Assembly: GCA_029834535.1 (NCBI GenBank)
Contig: JAQMWT010000509.1
Coordinates: 1-49,492 of the forward strand
From: Chrysophaeum taylorii
Lineage: Eukaryota; Sar; Pelagophyceae; Pelagomonadales; Pelagomonadaceae
DNA length: 49,492 bases
Direction of reading: 5' to 3'
Shown: piece after piece, positions 38,709 through 49,492 of the stretch
Layout of the letters: each line of letters starts with the position of its first letter
How positions within the stretch are numbered: position 1 is the first letter of the stretch
Notes under the pieces: generated by a model
What the model was told of the DNA's origin: nothing
Database searches by the model: none
The model's input: the letters and a program-made list of their open reading frames with translations, nothing else
Position numbers and translations under genes: made by a program

Positions 38709-39950
38709 TTGTCTCTGCTGCAGTCAAATGCTTTGGAGGAAACCAATGGAGAAACCACGAGCACATGGGTGGCGTCTGGTGGCCAAAGTTCCTGTGGGAG
38801 TGGTTGAGGTGACTCCAAAGTAGGATTCCTTCTTGGGTATGACTCAAGCGTTGCGATGATTTCATGCTCGAGATCATAGTCGTCCATTAGATGACTTGAG
38901 GTGGTCGCGAATGAGCGATACGTCGACCTGGTGTCAGGGAGACCGAGGTGGTGCAGTGACCTGATTGGCTGAGGTAGCCGTGCTGGTAAGATTCCAGCGG
39001 GTGCGCATAACTCTGCAGAGTGCTGACATTGGCTTGTGCCTGATCTGCAGTCGTGCAGGAGGCGAGATCGTCTGTGCTAATACGGATTGCAGCGACAGGG
39101 AAGGGTCAGGTGCCTGGGGGCTGAGAGGCGGCCTTTGTCTTCCAGAGGTGAAGGGGTCAAGCAAAGCTGTAGCTTCGTCTCGTCGTGATCGGATAGGCGC
39201 AATGAGCTTGTGCATGATCGCGGTGCGCTTACCTGTGTCTTCATGATGTACCTTTGTGTCCTGTGGTGGTGCTTCTGCGAGCGGGACATTCTTAGGGATT
39301 GGTCCATCGGATGGGGTGCATCAGCTATGAATGAGACAGGGCCAGTAGCAGTGCAAGGTCAGGTGACAGAACGTTTGCGTGGTCGAGTAATTGAGCGTTG
39401 GACCTGAGCATCGTCTGCATAGTCTGGAACCGTGCTGTGCAGTTGGTTTGCGTTGTCTCGTCTGCTACATCAATGAGCTGGCTGGTGTAGCTGGCCGTTG
39501 TGGTCTTATCTTTCGTCTTGTCGTCCAATAGAGACTGCGAGATAGTACTCGTTGCTATGTGCGAGACTTTAAGTAGCTGTTGAGCAGCTGTTGAGAGCTG
39601 AGTGCTCTCTTGTCTGGCAGTTTCTGTTGCTTTGGAGTTCCAGAGACATGATTGCGCAGCTTCAGACGTCTTGGCATTGGGGATTGCCATAAAGTAACTC
39701 GTAAGTTCAAAGTCGGACGTCGGAAAATGCATCGAAAGACCTGTGAGGTCACCAATTGAAATACGCCCTCGTAAGGCGTGCGCGACGTGGTGCGGGCGCG
39801 AGCGACAAGTATGTTGGTGATCTGAAGGTCGTGAGATACGTTGCGGCGCGGAGTGTCGATGGAAATGACGAGTGTCGTGGTATTAGAGTCGGTGACGGGG
39901 AGAGCATCGGAAAGCGTGTCATGCTCAAGACGAAGATAAGACCACAACGG
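38709..39950 (-). pseudogene. LTR-X copy B, upstream coding part, broken
   Basis: Minus-strand frames of 60-135 residues align with copy A at 15067-16075 and 20300-20530: SYFMAIPNAKTSEAAQ versus SHFMAIPNEKTSDATH, TTTASYTSQLIDVADE versus TTTASYTSQPIDVADE, and TPRRNVSHDLQITN versus TPRRRVPLDLPLTN. Frame changes occur about every 150-300 bases. The purine string ACGAGGGCG is at 39772-39764. Confidence 0.6.
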
Positions 39951-40027
39951 CCAGTACTGGCGCTTTCATTGTGGCTCGTACCTGTTCCATTTAGCAAGAC
40001 GTGCTGAGGTCCAACATATTCGACCCG
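39346..40027. repeat. palindrome spacer
   Basis: About 680 bp without an inverted partner. It holds the upstream part of LTR-X copy B and 80 bases of unassigned sequence (39950-40027). Confidence 0.6.
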
Positions 40028-42480
40028 CAACTCTGTCAGTGACCTGTCTCATTCTGGCAATCGTGGACAACAAATGTCCCGCTCAGAAGCCCCACTACAG
40101 GGTTACAAGGCACCACGATATGCACGCAATATTGCGCCTATCCCGTCACGGCTGAGACGAAACCCGGCGAGACAAGGCCGCCTCTGGCTTTGAACATTTC
40201 CTAATAAGCTGCAATCCGTATCGGCGATCTCGCCTCCCTGCGCGACCTCGGCGCAAGCCAATGTCGGCGCTGCGGGTTATGCGCCCGCGGAAGCGTGCTG
40301 CGAGCGCAGCTTACTCCGCCATTCGGGTCGATATCTAGCACCGGGTCATTATCGCTTTCAGTCGCGACCGCCTCGATAAATCGTTCTCGAGCACGTGAAT
40401 CATCTGGCGCTGAATCACAGAGAAGGAATCCTGCAGGTCACTTGCTCAACCGCTTCCGCAGAACGGCCGCCAGACGCCATGACCTTCATGGTTTCTCCGG
40501 TGGTTTCCTCCCAACGAAATGAAACCTCCCCATGCGACTATAAGCCCATTACTCGTTTAGTTTCCTAAAGCATTACTTCATGTCATTTATTTACGCCCAG
40601 CACGACGCACGGCAACCAAGTGGACTGCGTTTCATCTCTGAGCGCACCCCATGCTGCTCCCGCAGTCCCGTTCAGCTTCCCATCGCGTAATACCACACAG
40701 GCTGTACGCTGGACGGCACTCACCCTCTCGGTGACCGCCATGCGCCCATGGTAACTGAGACGCACGCTCGCTCTGCGGTGCCCAAACGCGCACGATTCAT
40801 GTGCAGAGCACTGTCGTCTCAGCCACCGCCTCCCCCGACCGCCCAGCTCCGCAGTCATGTCTCTCATTCTCACTGGCATTCCTTCCACCCAGTTCGAGCA
40901 TACGAGGCGCGATATCTTCCACCGACGGCAGATTCGTTTCGGTCGGCAATCATGCCTGCCTGGCCTGCAGCATTCAAAATGCCGAAGTCCTAACTAAGGA
41001 CCTCTGCGCTGGAGCTGATGGTGATGTTGCTCAACGACTCGATATCCCCGAGCGTTAACGATGTTGCAAGTTCCGGTCAATGTGCAATTCAGAGCACTCT
41101 AAGTAAATCTCTGCGGGTCATCCCAGTAAACCTCATCATTTTTATCGGCATGCTGCTGCAGAAGTTCGATCGCCTCAGCGCGTGTCGCCATAATGACAGC
41201 CGCAGTGCCCACTCCTCTCTTCGTCCCCTCCCGGCATCAGTGACGTTGAGCTCTGCACCCGCCAGTTTAACACAGCTTCGCAATCTGATCCAGTTGATCT
41301 CATCTGTCGATGGAATCATGCTTCGGTTAACTCAGACAGCGCCGGCATATTTCTTATGACACTCGGTCGCTTTCCTACTCCCATTCAACACCGATACATT
41401 CACACCAGGTACCTTTCTGTAGCGCCCCGCGGCCCCAATCTCCGGGTTGATCGCGGCTCTGTAAACATTCCGCATCGCGTCGCCGCGCACCGCACCCGGT
41501 GCAATTTATTGATGACCACGAAGGAGACCAGCGCCAGGTGATACTTCTTCATTCCCGCACGCTCTTTGCCCAGCCCGCGTCACGCCTGACCGACCATCAG
41601 ACGGTTCATTGACGGGACCTCGCGTCGCTGTTCATTCTTCGGATAATCACAGATTAATCTTCTCTTGCGGCATACGCTTCCTTACACGTTAGCAAGCTTT
41701 GTACGGCTCTCGCTATCGGCTGGCACCTGATTTTTCGGTCGCTGCTCGATTCAAAGGGATGCACCACGCTCTGCAGCATTTCGGGAAGTTTGATTCTGGT
41801 GGCGCTTTGTTGATTCTGATGAAAATGAGGCGACTCGGACATGAAATGAGATAGATCGTCGATTTTCACAGTTCAGGATCGCTTTGCAACATAAGAACAC
41901 GAAGATGCGACACCATACTCGAGTCAACCTCCCTGGCACGGACACTTGTCTTCAAGCGGTCCATCGCCTTCAGGCATTCTCTTTTATTGCCCGGCTCTTC
42001 TGCGTTTTCTGCGCAGAAACACCGACTCGTCGGCACAGGACACCTGTACCACCATCATACGCGTTCACACTTCTGAAACCTCACTTAATCTCTTTTAGAT
42101 GATAGTCACTGGCATTTTGAACTACGAACAGGCCTACGGCAAGCCCCAGAATTACGAGGCAAAGCAACATTGAGTTTTCTATTTATGGCCACTTCCGACA
42201 GCTATCCCGATATCTCATCGCACTATCCGCATATTAGACGCTCGCCAACAGCTTCAACTGTCCCCGCGCCCACTCGGGACGCAGCTCTCGGCGCGGCATG
42301 TGACCGGGGCAACTCGGGATGCTCTCATCTTCCAGGAAAAACTCCGCCTTCTCACTCATTACGACGATTACTACCTGTGTCGAAACCGGTGGCAAATGGT
42401 CATGTCTCTTTCATGGATCACGCTGGCGCTCCATCACATCGTCAAATCTACTAACGCTGACATTAACCGCAATCTCATCC
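40028..42480 (+). pseudogene. LTR-X, heavily eroded inverted copy
   Basis: Plus-strand counterpart of 36245-39345. Only patches survive, for example CAGAGCACTGTCGTCTCAGC (40804), CTGCAATCCGTATC (40211) and AATGTCCCGCTC (40072). Deletions of 5-15 bases occur every few tens of bases and no frame persists. The open frames present do not match the ORF of copy B over more than short runs. Confidence 0.65.
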
Positions 42481-42946
42481 CCGACCACTTTTCACTATTC
42501 GCGCCTTCCGATCAACCCCTATTCCCGACTGCCTGACCCGTGATCCCTCCTGTTATTATTCGTTAGACTCCCCGCTCTACTCAGATGCTTCCCCAGACAT
42601 AGGTTATCCACCGGCACACACCGTCCCTATATATAATTAGCCACCGAAGCAAGATGGCGATCTGATCTCTCGCACAACATTCGCCATACTTCATCGTTAG
42701 CCTACCCAGCATCTTCCTCCACTTTTCTTCTTACTCACGATCGATGCTTTTTCCTTTCTTTTATCTTCCGCTCTTTCTCTTTTCTCCCTTCACACTACCT
42801 GCGTTTCGTTTTCCTCTATCTCTTTCATGCACTTCGCACACTTTCCTTAAACGCCTCTCACGACTCGACATCCATTGTCCCTGGCCAGACATTTGTTTTG
42901 TTTGTCCCAGATTTCGCTCATCACCGAGTTCAATCTGCGAGGGCGT

Positions 42947-43140
42947 AGAGATAGAAAATCCCATTTAGGGTTAGGAACCCCCCCCCCCCCCCTCCCCTCA
43001 ACCTCACACTCACTTACAACCACTAAATCGCTGTGTCGCACACCGTGCTGCTCTTTGTGGTCAGTAGAGGACAGGACGAAAGGCAGCACTATCACTGCCA
43101 TCATTCTCTACCAGAGGCACAGTGATTTTTACTGTTCTCT
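42947..43140 (+). repeat. LTR-X LTR, inverted copy in right arm
   Basis: 194 bp counterpart of 35570-35753, with a longer C-run (about 19 C in the region 42979-42998). It is preceded by TGCGAGGGCGT. Confidence 0.75.
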
Positions 43141-43760
43141 GAAATAGTTGCGTTGTCTCATTTTGATACATCGCAGGTTGCGTCGGGCGTACTGCAGCGT
43201 GGCCTCGTGACGACCATGAGGCCTCTTTCTGGATGACATCGACGGCATGTGGACTAGATTACCCACCGATGAGCGCATAGAGACGTATGGTCACACGATG
43301 ACAAAGGCAAAGGGAAGAGATCGAGGCCGTCATCTAGCGCGTCAACCCCCTCTAGCGCCTACGCGCCTCTCTTCCATCTCATTCGCTGCGCGTCTCACCG
43401 ACTCCGAGGTTGAGAGGCTCTGCGCCGCCTGTGACACCGTGTCAACCGACGCGCGCATGGTGTACCCGACCATCCACGTGAAGCTCAAGCTCCACATCAT
43501 CGATGATCATGTCAAATACGCCGCACACGCTGGCGCACGTTCAGTTCTTCACCGAGGACGCCTGCGAGAAGCGATCACAAGGTCGCCAACGAGCTGAACC
43601 GTCCCTGCGCATGCGCCAGAACGCCGGCAAGCGGGAGTCGCTCCAAAGCCTCGAAGTCCAGGGCCAGCAGGACCTCAACAGGCCCTCTCGCCGCCAGCGT
43701 TGGGCGCGCGGACCTGACGCCAAGACGCCTAGCACGTCGCGCTAGAGTCGGAGGCCGAGG
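43141..43760 (+). pseudogene. transposase-like fragment, right-arm copy
   Basis: Inverted copy of 34926-35569. The frame at 43247-43597 stays open over MWTRLPTDERIETYGHTMTK to VKLKLHIIDDHVKYAA, longer than in the left arm. Small deletions shift it afterwards. The same tentative identity applies. Confidence 0.35.
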
Positions 43761-44690
43761 CATCGTTGGAGAGGGTAGGTGGAAGGCGACGAGGGTTTTA
43801 ATGTGAGCTGTCCTAAGCCGCCGAAATTTGCGTTCTGAAACAAGCGTGTGCTGGAGGGCGGATTTTGAAATCGACTTGGTGTTAAGGACGCTTTTTTGTT
43901 GCCCTTGAGCCGCGCCACAAAATCAGCGCCCGACGCGCGGGTGGCGCGTAAGTACACAAGCTCCCTTCTTTCTTTCTCATCGTTTTTAATAAAATTTCTA
44001 AGATCGTGCCATAAAACCAGAGCCAATGGCGACGGATCGAGCTTTAACGGCGGTGAGCAGTGGGCTCGGCTGGCGTGGAGCTCGAGGGGACAATGCCAAC
44101 ACGCTCGCACCTGCTACGGCTCCGCATCGCCCGGCTTCAAAGCTCCACCAGTGACCTGCGCTCTTCTTATGCCCATGCAGGGACCACCAACGGCGACAGT
44201 CGAGTCGACTGCGGCGTGAGTGCGCCGAGTTCTTCGTGCGCTGCATGGGGCTTGGTGGCAGCATCAGCAAACTTGAAGAGCCAGGACAAGTCCACCGCAC
44301 ATCGGATGTTCAGCTGGTTCACTGTCATGGCCACGTTAAAGAAAGGAGTCGCTGATGCGGACGACGGGCAATGACGCAGTACTAGGCGACTCTCGACAAT
44401 CATCAGGACCGTTTCGGGACCGCGCATCAGACTTGGGCATTGATGTGCCGACGCAGCTTCTGGAATTCGACAAGGGCTAGAAGCGGAAGCGCTAGACCAT
44501 GAAGGTAAGGCAGCATCTGCGTGCGGATGGAGTCGCTCGTATGACGCCGAACAGAGCTTGAGAGCGCGAGCTCAAAGACGCGTTGAATCCACGGACTTCC
44601 AGAACATCCGGGCACAGTGCGCACCGCGTCGCATGCTGGCTAAGCCCGCTCAGAGCCGCGGCGCTACCTGATCCATGCGCCATCAACAAT
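43761..44690. other. unassigned stretch, right-arm copy
   Basis: Inverted copy of 33991-34925 with many one- to three-base deletions (for example GAGAG against GAGAGAG, and GCCGAAC against GCCGAAAC). No gene can be supported. Confidence 0.4.
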
Positions 44691-45834
44691 GCCCCCTGCT
44701 ATGTCGCATCCACAGGGACGACATGCTGTCGACGGTCCCAAGGTCACAATACCCGCAGGAACTCAACGCACCTGCAGGTATCAGCTCGGATTCGCCAGGT
44801 GCTCCTACCTTAATCGATATCTCTCGATCAGCCGCGCCCGAACACTTCAACGCTAGTCCCACCTCGCGGTCTTCTCTCTGCAGACAGGCACGCACTGATG
44901 CTCAGCTACTTCCCCGCCATCCACCTTCCCGGCCGGATGCGCTTGATGACTATGCCCAGCAAGTTGCGGACAATTGCGATCACCATGTTTCGATTCAATG
45001 GATGTCACCGCACATGCATAAATCGCAGCACATGCTCACCGCTCTTCAACTCTCAGTCAGAGGACGCACTCCTTTCGGATGCCGACCCTTCTGTCTCACC
45101 GCGACCAAGTTTTTGGCCAGCCTCCACCATGGCCATAGTCACGGACACAGATTTCGAGAGTTGTGAACGCCCCGATCACACCCAAACTGTGCGCTCATAT
45201 TGCGACCACTTCGGTCCGTTATGTCGCTTCGTAGCCCTCTTCTGGACGCCACACGCCTACGCTGCCTCAGAAAATCGTTATTGCGCTCTCAGGAGACATT
45301 CTCCCACGCGCACTGCACCGACTCGCTATACTCGAGCCTCTCTTTTCCGCATATTCGCATAACAGGGATGCACGACGAATGTTTGACGCCAACTGTCGTA
45401 CCGCAGACACGCAGTGTGGCGGTTACTACAGCTTTATGTAGGCGAGGAAGTGTATGGTCCAGATAGGCTAATCCGGTGAAGCCGCCCATACACACTTTTA
45501 TACCGCTATACGCAGAATTGCCACGCACGATGCCTCTCAACAGCGCTATCGCTCGGCACGTCACCCCTCATTCGAGGACGTACGGCCCGCATCTGCATGC
45601 ACTGCACGTCTACGAGCAACCCTAGTTGCTTTTGCACTCGCCGCTCTGGTCCCCGCACCTCCGCCGTCGAGGCTGCCACCAGTATGCCAGACCCCTCCAT
45701 CGCCCTTGGCTCTACTGCATTCGCGCACTATGACCCCGGCGAACTCACTCTCCTTCCGCTATCCCCATTGTCGGTTCCGCACTGGACCCCACGCGTTTCA
45801 GGCCGGATATTCTCCACAACGGCATCTCAATCAC
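44691..45834 (+). pseudogene. LTR-X coding piece, right-arm copy
   Basis: Inverted copy of 32788-33990. The 163-residue frame from 44675 holds MLSTVPRSQYPQELNAPAG, ISRSAAPEHFNASPTSRSS and TDTDFESCERPDHTQTV. Frames differ from those of the left arm because of short indels. Confidence 0.65.
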
Positions 45835-45839
45835 GCACC

Positions 45840-46238
45840 TGGAGAGATTTGACCCTCTCCGGGTACATGGTAGAGACTGCGTGCAGTCTTAGGCGTGTAC
45901 AGACCATTCCGCTTGCCACATGCTACTACACAAGGTAGGGATTTAAGCCCTAACTCCTTAAGGACATTAGGTCCCATAGAAGCGTTTACACTGACAACGA
46001 GGAACGAAGCCTCTGTTAATTAAACAGAAAACCCCGTACCTGACGGTACGCACCTGGAGGCCTACTCCATGTTGGAAAGAGCTTCAGACTGGGTTCTTCA
46101 TAGTCATGAAAATATAATTGCGGAAGGGGAAGGAAGAAAGGAAGGAGCGAAGGAAAGCCGTATTACGGAGAAAACCCTCGTGTAGAGATAGGTGTGAAAT
46201 GTTCCAGTGTCGCACACATAATAGTGTAGCTCTCTGGA
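45840..46238 (-). repeat. copia LTR, inverted copy in right arm
   Basis: 399-bp counterpart of the 3' LTR 32377-32782, flanked by GCACC (45835-45839), the complement of the target duplication GGTGC. The duplication event therefore came after the copia insertion. Confidence 0.88.
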
Positions 46239-46351
46239 CCCTCTCAACGTGTGAAAACGGTTTATGCATTTCAGACGTTCTTGAAGCGGAACTTGTGCAA
46301 TATACATGAGAACAGTGAATAGTGGAACAAACAACAACAGAACAGGACAAT

Positions 46352-48338
46352 TTAATTATGATGTCGAGCGTGTTGTGATGTTGCGCAAAGAAGCTGTATC
46401 GGTATCCACAACATCAGATGTGTGGTCCAATTCATCCTCGCTATTATCGTCCAGTTTAACTCTGGAGAAGACGAATTATGATCATCAGAGGATAGGTCGT
46501 TAGCAGTGTTGGTATTGTGCGTAGTCATTGCATCACTCAAGGTGACCAAGGGTGATATGACAGACGAAAGGAAAGACATAGCAGCATCTGGTGTAAGAGC
46601 GTGTAGATCCAATGCAGGAATAACACGATCATGTGCATCAGACATAGCTGTGTGGAGGTGATGAGCTGCTGCGTCGATTTGAACTTGCTGTGCCTCATTA
46701 TACGTATCTGGAGGCTGTCCAATAGACGAGATAAGCGACCGAGAAATGATATGGACAAATACAGCAGAGGTCGGTATTATGGTGTTCTGATGCATTTGAA
46801 GACTTGACAAAATGTTCTCTAGTAAAGAGACATGTTTAATGTTCTCGGTCACTTGAGTATTAAGGGCTTCGTAGTTTTCTTGCGTCTGTGTGAGAGACGT
46901 TAGAGCAAGCGATAGTTGGTGTTCTTGTGCCATCAATTGCTGTTCGGTGTTAGTGAGACGTAGGGATAAGGACCGAATCTCTTCTTTTAATTGGTGTAAA
47001 GATGCAGCCATATTGTCGTTAGCTTTATCTGGCGTGGGCTCAGCGGGTGGATTATCGATCGGCGCTGGTGACACATCTTCAGAAGGGGTATTATTAGAGA
47101 AAGTGCCAATGATATGGGATGGGTAGCCAACCTGGATTAACACGTTTTAAATGCTAGTTGTTGACTAGGTGGAAGTTGGTGAGAGTAGTGTAGCATTGGC
47201 GGTACCGTCTCGGAAGAAGTTGCGTCAAGTTGATGAGACACATCGTTAACAAAGCGTTCGATGAGCACGTTAAGTAACTCCTCAGGATTGGTAACTACAG
47301 GTTTATCTTCCACAGATTGTAACAAAGACCAAGCTGCCACAAGAATCTCAAGATTTACACTCGATATGAAGGGCAGCTGCAGTAAGAGCATGGTGTTAGC
47401 GTCAGGGTTGACAATTTTAGAAGCATCAACGTTATGGGATGTTGCAGTCTGCATGATTGCCTCTTTGAGCAGCTTGTTAATAGCAATGGACTTTCCAAGG
47501 CGGAGGATTATAGCTCGTATGTGGGCAGCTGGATCATTATAACAAGAGAGTTGGAAGGGCTGCTGATTGTTGCGAATTAACGCTATCCATGATTCGACAA
47601 GTTGCACATCACACAAATCAACAAAAGAAAGGGCGCGGTACATCGAAGCAGTGCGATGCATGTTGCTCAGACGCGAGATGATCCTCAATAATTTGGCGAA
47701 TCCTGTCAGTTTTAAGCTCATCTTCAGTACAGATGATGAGCACGAAGGTGTGCCCGGCATCTCAGTTTTTGTAGCACTTTGTACACGCCATGCACTTTGA
47801 CAACCCCTTTAATGGGTGGAAAGCGGTGAAAGCGAATGCCTTCATTAGGAGATATAGCGGGGCATTCCGAATGCGCTTTGCTTTGACGCACAGCAATGAA
47901 CTAGATATTGGATATCGTCCACAAGGTCTGTCTGTTGTGCTTGGTAAGCAGCTGCTGCACAGACTTAAGCCAACACTGAGGATTATGTTGAGGGATGAGG
48001 AAGTTTGGCGGGGATGCACCAAGGGCAGATGTGTTCCCTGACATCATCGCAAGTGCGTCAAATTTGCAATGTTTAAGCAGGAAATACTCAGACTTTGATG
48101 GTTGCGATTTAGACGGTTGTTGGACAGTTGCCTTGGGTGCCTTAGGCGTAACGGGCGTAGATTGATGTCCTTGAGCCACCGACAAATAGGTTTGATGCTT
48201 CCGATTAGGGGAACTAGTCGGTGCAACGCTTGGAGTTAGAGCATTAAAAGGTGGGGATAGTGACGGTGCACCACCACGACCACGGTTCAGGGTAGAATGG
48301 CGCCGGCTCGCAGCATCTTTGTTTTTAGTGGGATTCAT
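46352..48338 (-). pseudogene. copia extra 3' ORF, right-arm copy, frameshifted
   Basis: Inverted copy of 30250-32259. The pieces 48338 to about 47905, 47760-47137 and 47143-46352 match the 669-residue protein in order. Small deletions near 47765-47830, 47905-47940 and 47143 break the frame, and the end is shifted so that the acidic tail is lost. The coiled-coil stretch (LKEEIRSLSLRLTNTEQQLM) is intact. Comparison with the left arm shows which indels are particular to this copy. Confidence 0.8.
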
Positions 48339-48471
48339 CGTGAAAAGAATATCCACATCACATCTTTCATTGCATTTCACATTTTAGCGAGTCAGTATTC
48401 CTTTGCATAGCAGGGTTAGTTTAAAGTCATTTCGGACATAATGAAGGGTAAGGATTAACCATCTTGTTGAG

Positions 48472-49452
48472 CTATGGGTTGTTGTAAGCCGAGTAACGTG
48501 CGAAATCTGCTGAAGAGCGGAGCTCCAAGGGTTTAGTAAATCCATCGGCGATATTTTGGGTACCGGAAACATGATGTAGACGTATACGTTTTAACTGTAC
48601 GTAGTCGCGAATACGGAACCAGCGTGTGCTGATAGCTTTGGCCTTAGTCGCACTGTCGGGATTGTTGGGAAGATGAATAGCAGAGGCAGAATCTCCCAGT
48701 ATAGGACTGTTACGTATGAACGACATGTCCGATGGGAGGGGATTGTCGTGAGCATCATAATCTAGTAGCAAGTCTTTCCCTGAAGGTTGGCGGAGATAGA
48801 AGTGAGGATTTATAGCGAATGCCATTTCCGTTAACAATTTGCGTAACCAGACCACATCATCGGCACACATATTAAGGGCGATAAGTTCACTCTCATGCGT
48901 AGAAGTAGCTGTAATAGGCTGCAACTTAGACTTCCAAGTGATGAGAGAACCAAACAAAAAGATGGCGTAACCGGTTGTAGATTTGCGGTCTTGTTCATAA
49001 GAGGGTGCATTATCGGCATCTACGAACGCGACCAGTGGATCAAAATTACCTGAATTAACTTGTTCTTTAGTGTAATCCAACATGGTGGCCATGTCAGTAC
49101 GATTACCGATAAGAAGTCGAAGATGGTCCATTAGAGCGGAAGAACCAGAGTAGTACCAGAGGCGAAGATTGCGATTTTCGGGCTTGCGCAAGTAGCGGAG
49201 CGTTCCTGTTAGTACTTGAACATGTAGAAATGCTGGATTATGCATTCCTCGAGAACAACGACTAAGACTTTGTGATAAATCGGGGCGACAGGCCAATTGG
49301 ACAAACGTGAGCTTGCCGAGTAGAGTAGAGAAGGTGTGAAGGATGAACTTGTCCATATCAGAAGATGGCTCTCCAGTTTTATACGTGGTTGATGGTGACA
49401 TCGGTGTGGAAGTGGGACGTAACTGCATTAAAATGGGGTACTCTTCGAACAA
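48472..49452 (-). CDS. copia RT thumb and RNase H, right-arm copy
   Basis: An open frame of 326 codons, entered inside pol (the rest lies beyond the window). It keeps FVQLACRPDLSQSLSRC and HHVSGTQNIADGFTKP, both of which are damaged in the left arm by deletions of about 8 and 15 bases. The RNase H residues (FVDADN, STHESELIAL, ILGDSASAIHL) are present. It shows the ancestral state of these motifs. Confidence 0.85.
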   Translation of the reverse strand: MFEEYPILMQLRPTSTPMSPSTTYKTGEPSSDMDKFILHTFSTLLGKLTFVQLACRPDLSQSLSRCSRGMHNPAFLHVQVLTGTLRYLRKPENRNLRLWYYSGSSALMDHLRLLIGNRTDMATMLDYTKEQVNSGNFDPLVAFVDADNAPSYEQDRKSTTGYAIFLFGSLITWKSKLQPITATSTHESELIALNMCADDVVWLRKLLTEMAFAINPHFYLRQPSGKDLLLDYDAHDNPLPSDMSFIRNSPILGDSASAIHLPNNPDSATKAKAISTRWFRIRDYVQLKRIRLHHVSGTQNIADGFTKPLELRSSADFARYSAYNNP

Positions 49453-49492
49453 TGCATCAAGTTTAGCCTGACAGTCCAGTGATATATAACCA

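Larger units (their letters stand above)
29119..39345. repeat. left arm of a 20-kb palindrome
   Basis: Pairs with 40028-49492 in inverted orientation. Matched points are RNase H/ORF3 (30208 with 48380), copia LTR start (32377 with 46238), LTR-X LTR (35570 with 43140), the 36310/42412 region, 38285/40815 and 39091/40211. Between about 29 and 36 kb the arms are nearly identical apart from short indels; inside they are much less alike. Confidence 0.9.
35570..39950 (-). mobile_element. LTR-X copy B, 5'-truncated
   Basis: From the 3' LTR upwards this copy runs through the 3' untranslated part, the 799-codon ORF and a broken upstream section to about 39950, where similarity to copy A (20530) fades. 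It is the best-kept copy of the C-terminal half. The palindrome centre lies in its upstream part. Confidence 0.65.
40028..49492. repeat. right arm of the 20-kb palindrome
   Basis: Inverted copy of 29119-39345, continuing beyond the window. The first 2.4 kb (40028-42480) correspond to 3.0 kb of the left arm and differ by many short deletions and substitutions. From about 42500 outward the match is close, with mainly one- and two-base deletions. Confidence 0.9.

Noticed and set aside
40028..42480. RIP-type (C to T) hypermutation as the cause of right-arm decay
   Set aside because: Differences from the left arm are mostly short deletions and mixed substitutions, not a transition bias.

Overview
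The window is a eukaryotic transposable-element graveyard. I see no intact cellular housekeeping gene, no rRNA or tRNA gene, no CRISPR array and no bacterial-type operon. Large Ty1/copia elements, Helitron helicase remnants, GTAAGT-type splice-site look-alikes and nested LTR elements suggest a repeat-rich alga. Red algae are a reasonable guess because large copia elements are common there, but the sequence does not prove it.

Layout. 1-2.9 kb: 3' end of a decayed Ty3/gypsy element (RT thumb, RNase H, integrase, putative LTR). 3.65-4.32 kb: minus-strand gag fragment of the copia family below. 4.3-7.34 kb: 5' end (LTR, primer-binding site, long gag-like ORF) of a second LTR family, here called LTR-X, which has no recognisable polymerase. 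7.34-10.4 kb: minus-strand pieces of a non-LTR-type retroelement (N-terminal region, tandem ~320-bp repeats upstream of it, and a PD-(D/E)XK-like C-terminal piece of another copy). 10.5-34.0 kb: one copy of LTR-X (copy A), broken into pieces by three insertions: a copia/MYB patchwork (12.24-13.57 kb), a 4.2-kb composite with an inverted pair of Helitron/Pif1 helicase fragments (16.08-20.29 kb, apparent TTCAA duplication), and a 12.2-kb copia element (20.61-32.78 kb, GGTGC duplication). 35.57-39.95 kb: a second LTR-X copy (copy B), with a 799-residue ORF. 40.03-49.49 kb: an inverted copy of 29.12-39.35 kb, making a palindrome of about 20 kb centred near 39.7 kb.

Main result. The copia element at 20.6-32.8 kb encodes a complete C5-cytosine DNA methyltransferase-like domain between protease and integrase. 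Motif I, the motif IV Pro-Cys, the motif VI Glu, the motif VIII QxRxR and motifs IX and X are all recognisable in order. A second, clearly diverged copia fragment at 12.4-13.6 kb carries the C-terminal half of the same domain, so the methyltransferase belongs to the family and is not a one-off chimera. The element also has a separate ~669-residue ORF after RNase H and a primer-binding site that matches the anticodon arm of initiator tRNA-Met (half-tRNA priming, as in Drosophila copia).

How the parts may work together. LTR-X has no polymerase but shares with the copia element the polypurine-tract core (CGAGGG[G/C]GT) and 12 of 14 bases of the primer-binding site. I infer that LTR-X is a non-autonomous passenger using the copia machinery. 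Most reading frames are broken, and the inner part of the right palindrome arm is so rich in small deletions that an assembly or read artefact must be considered.
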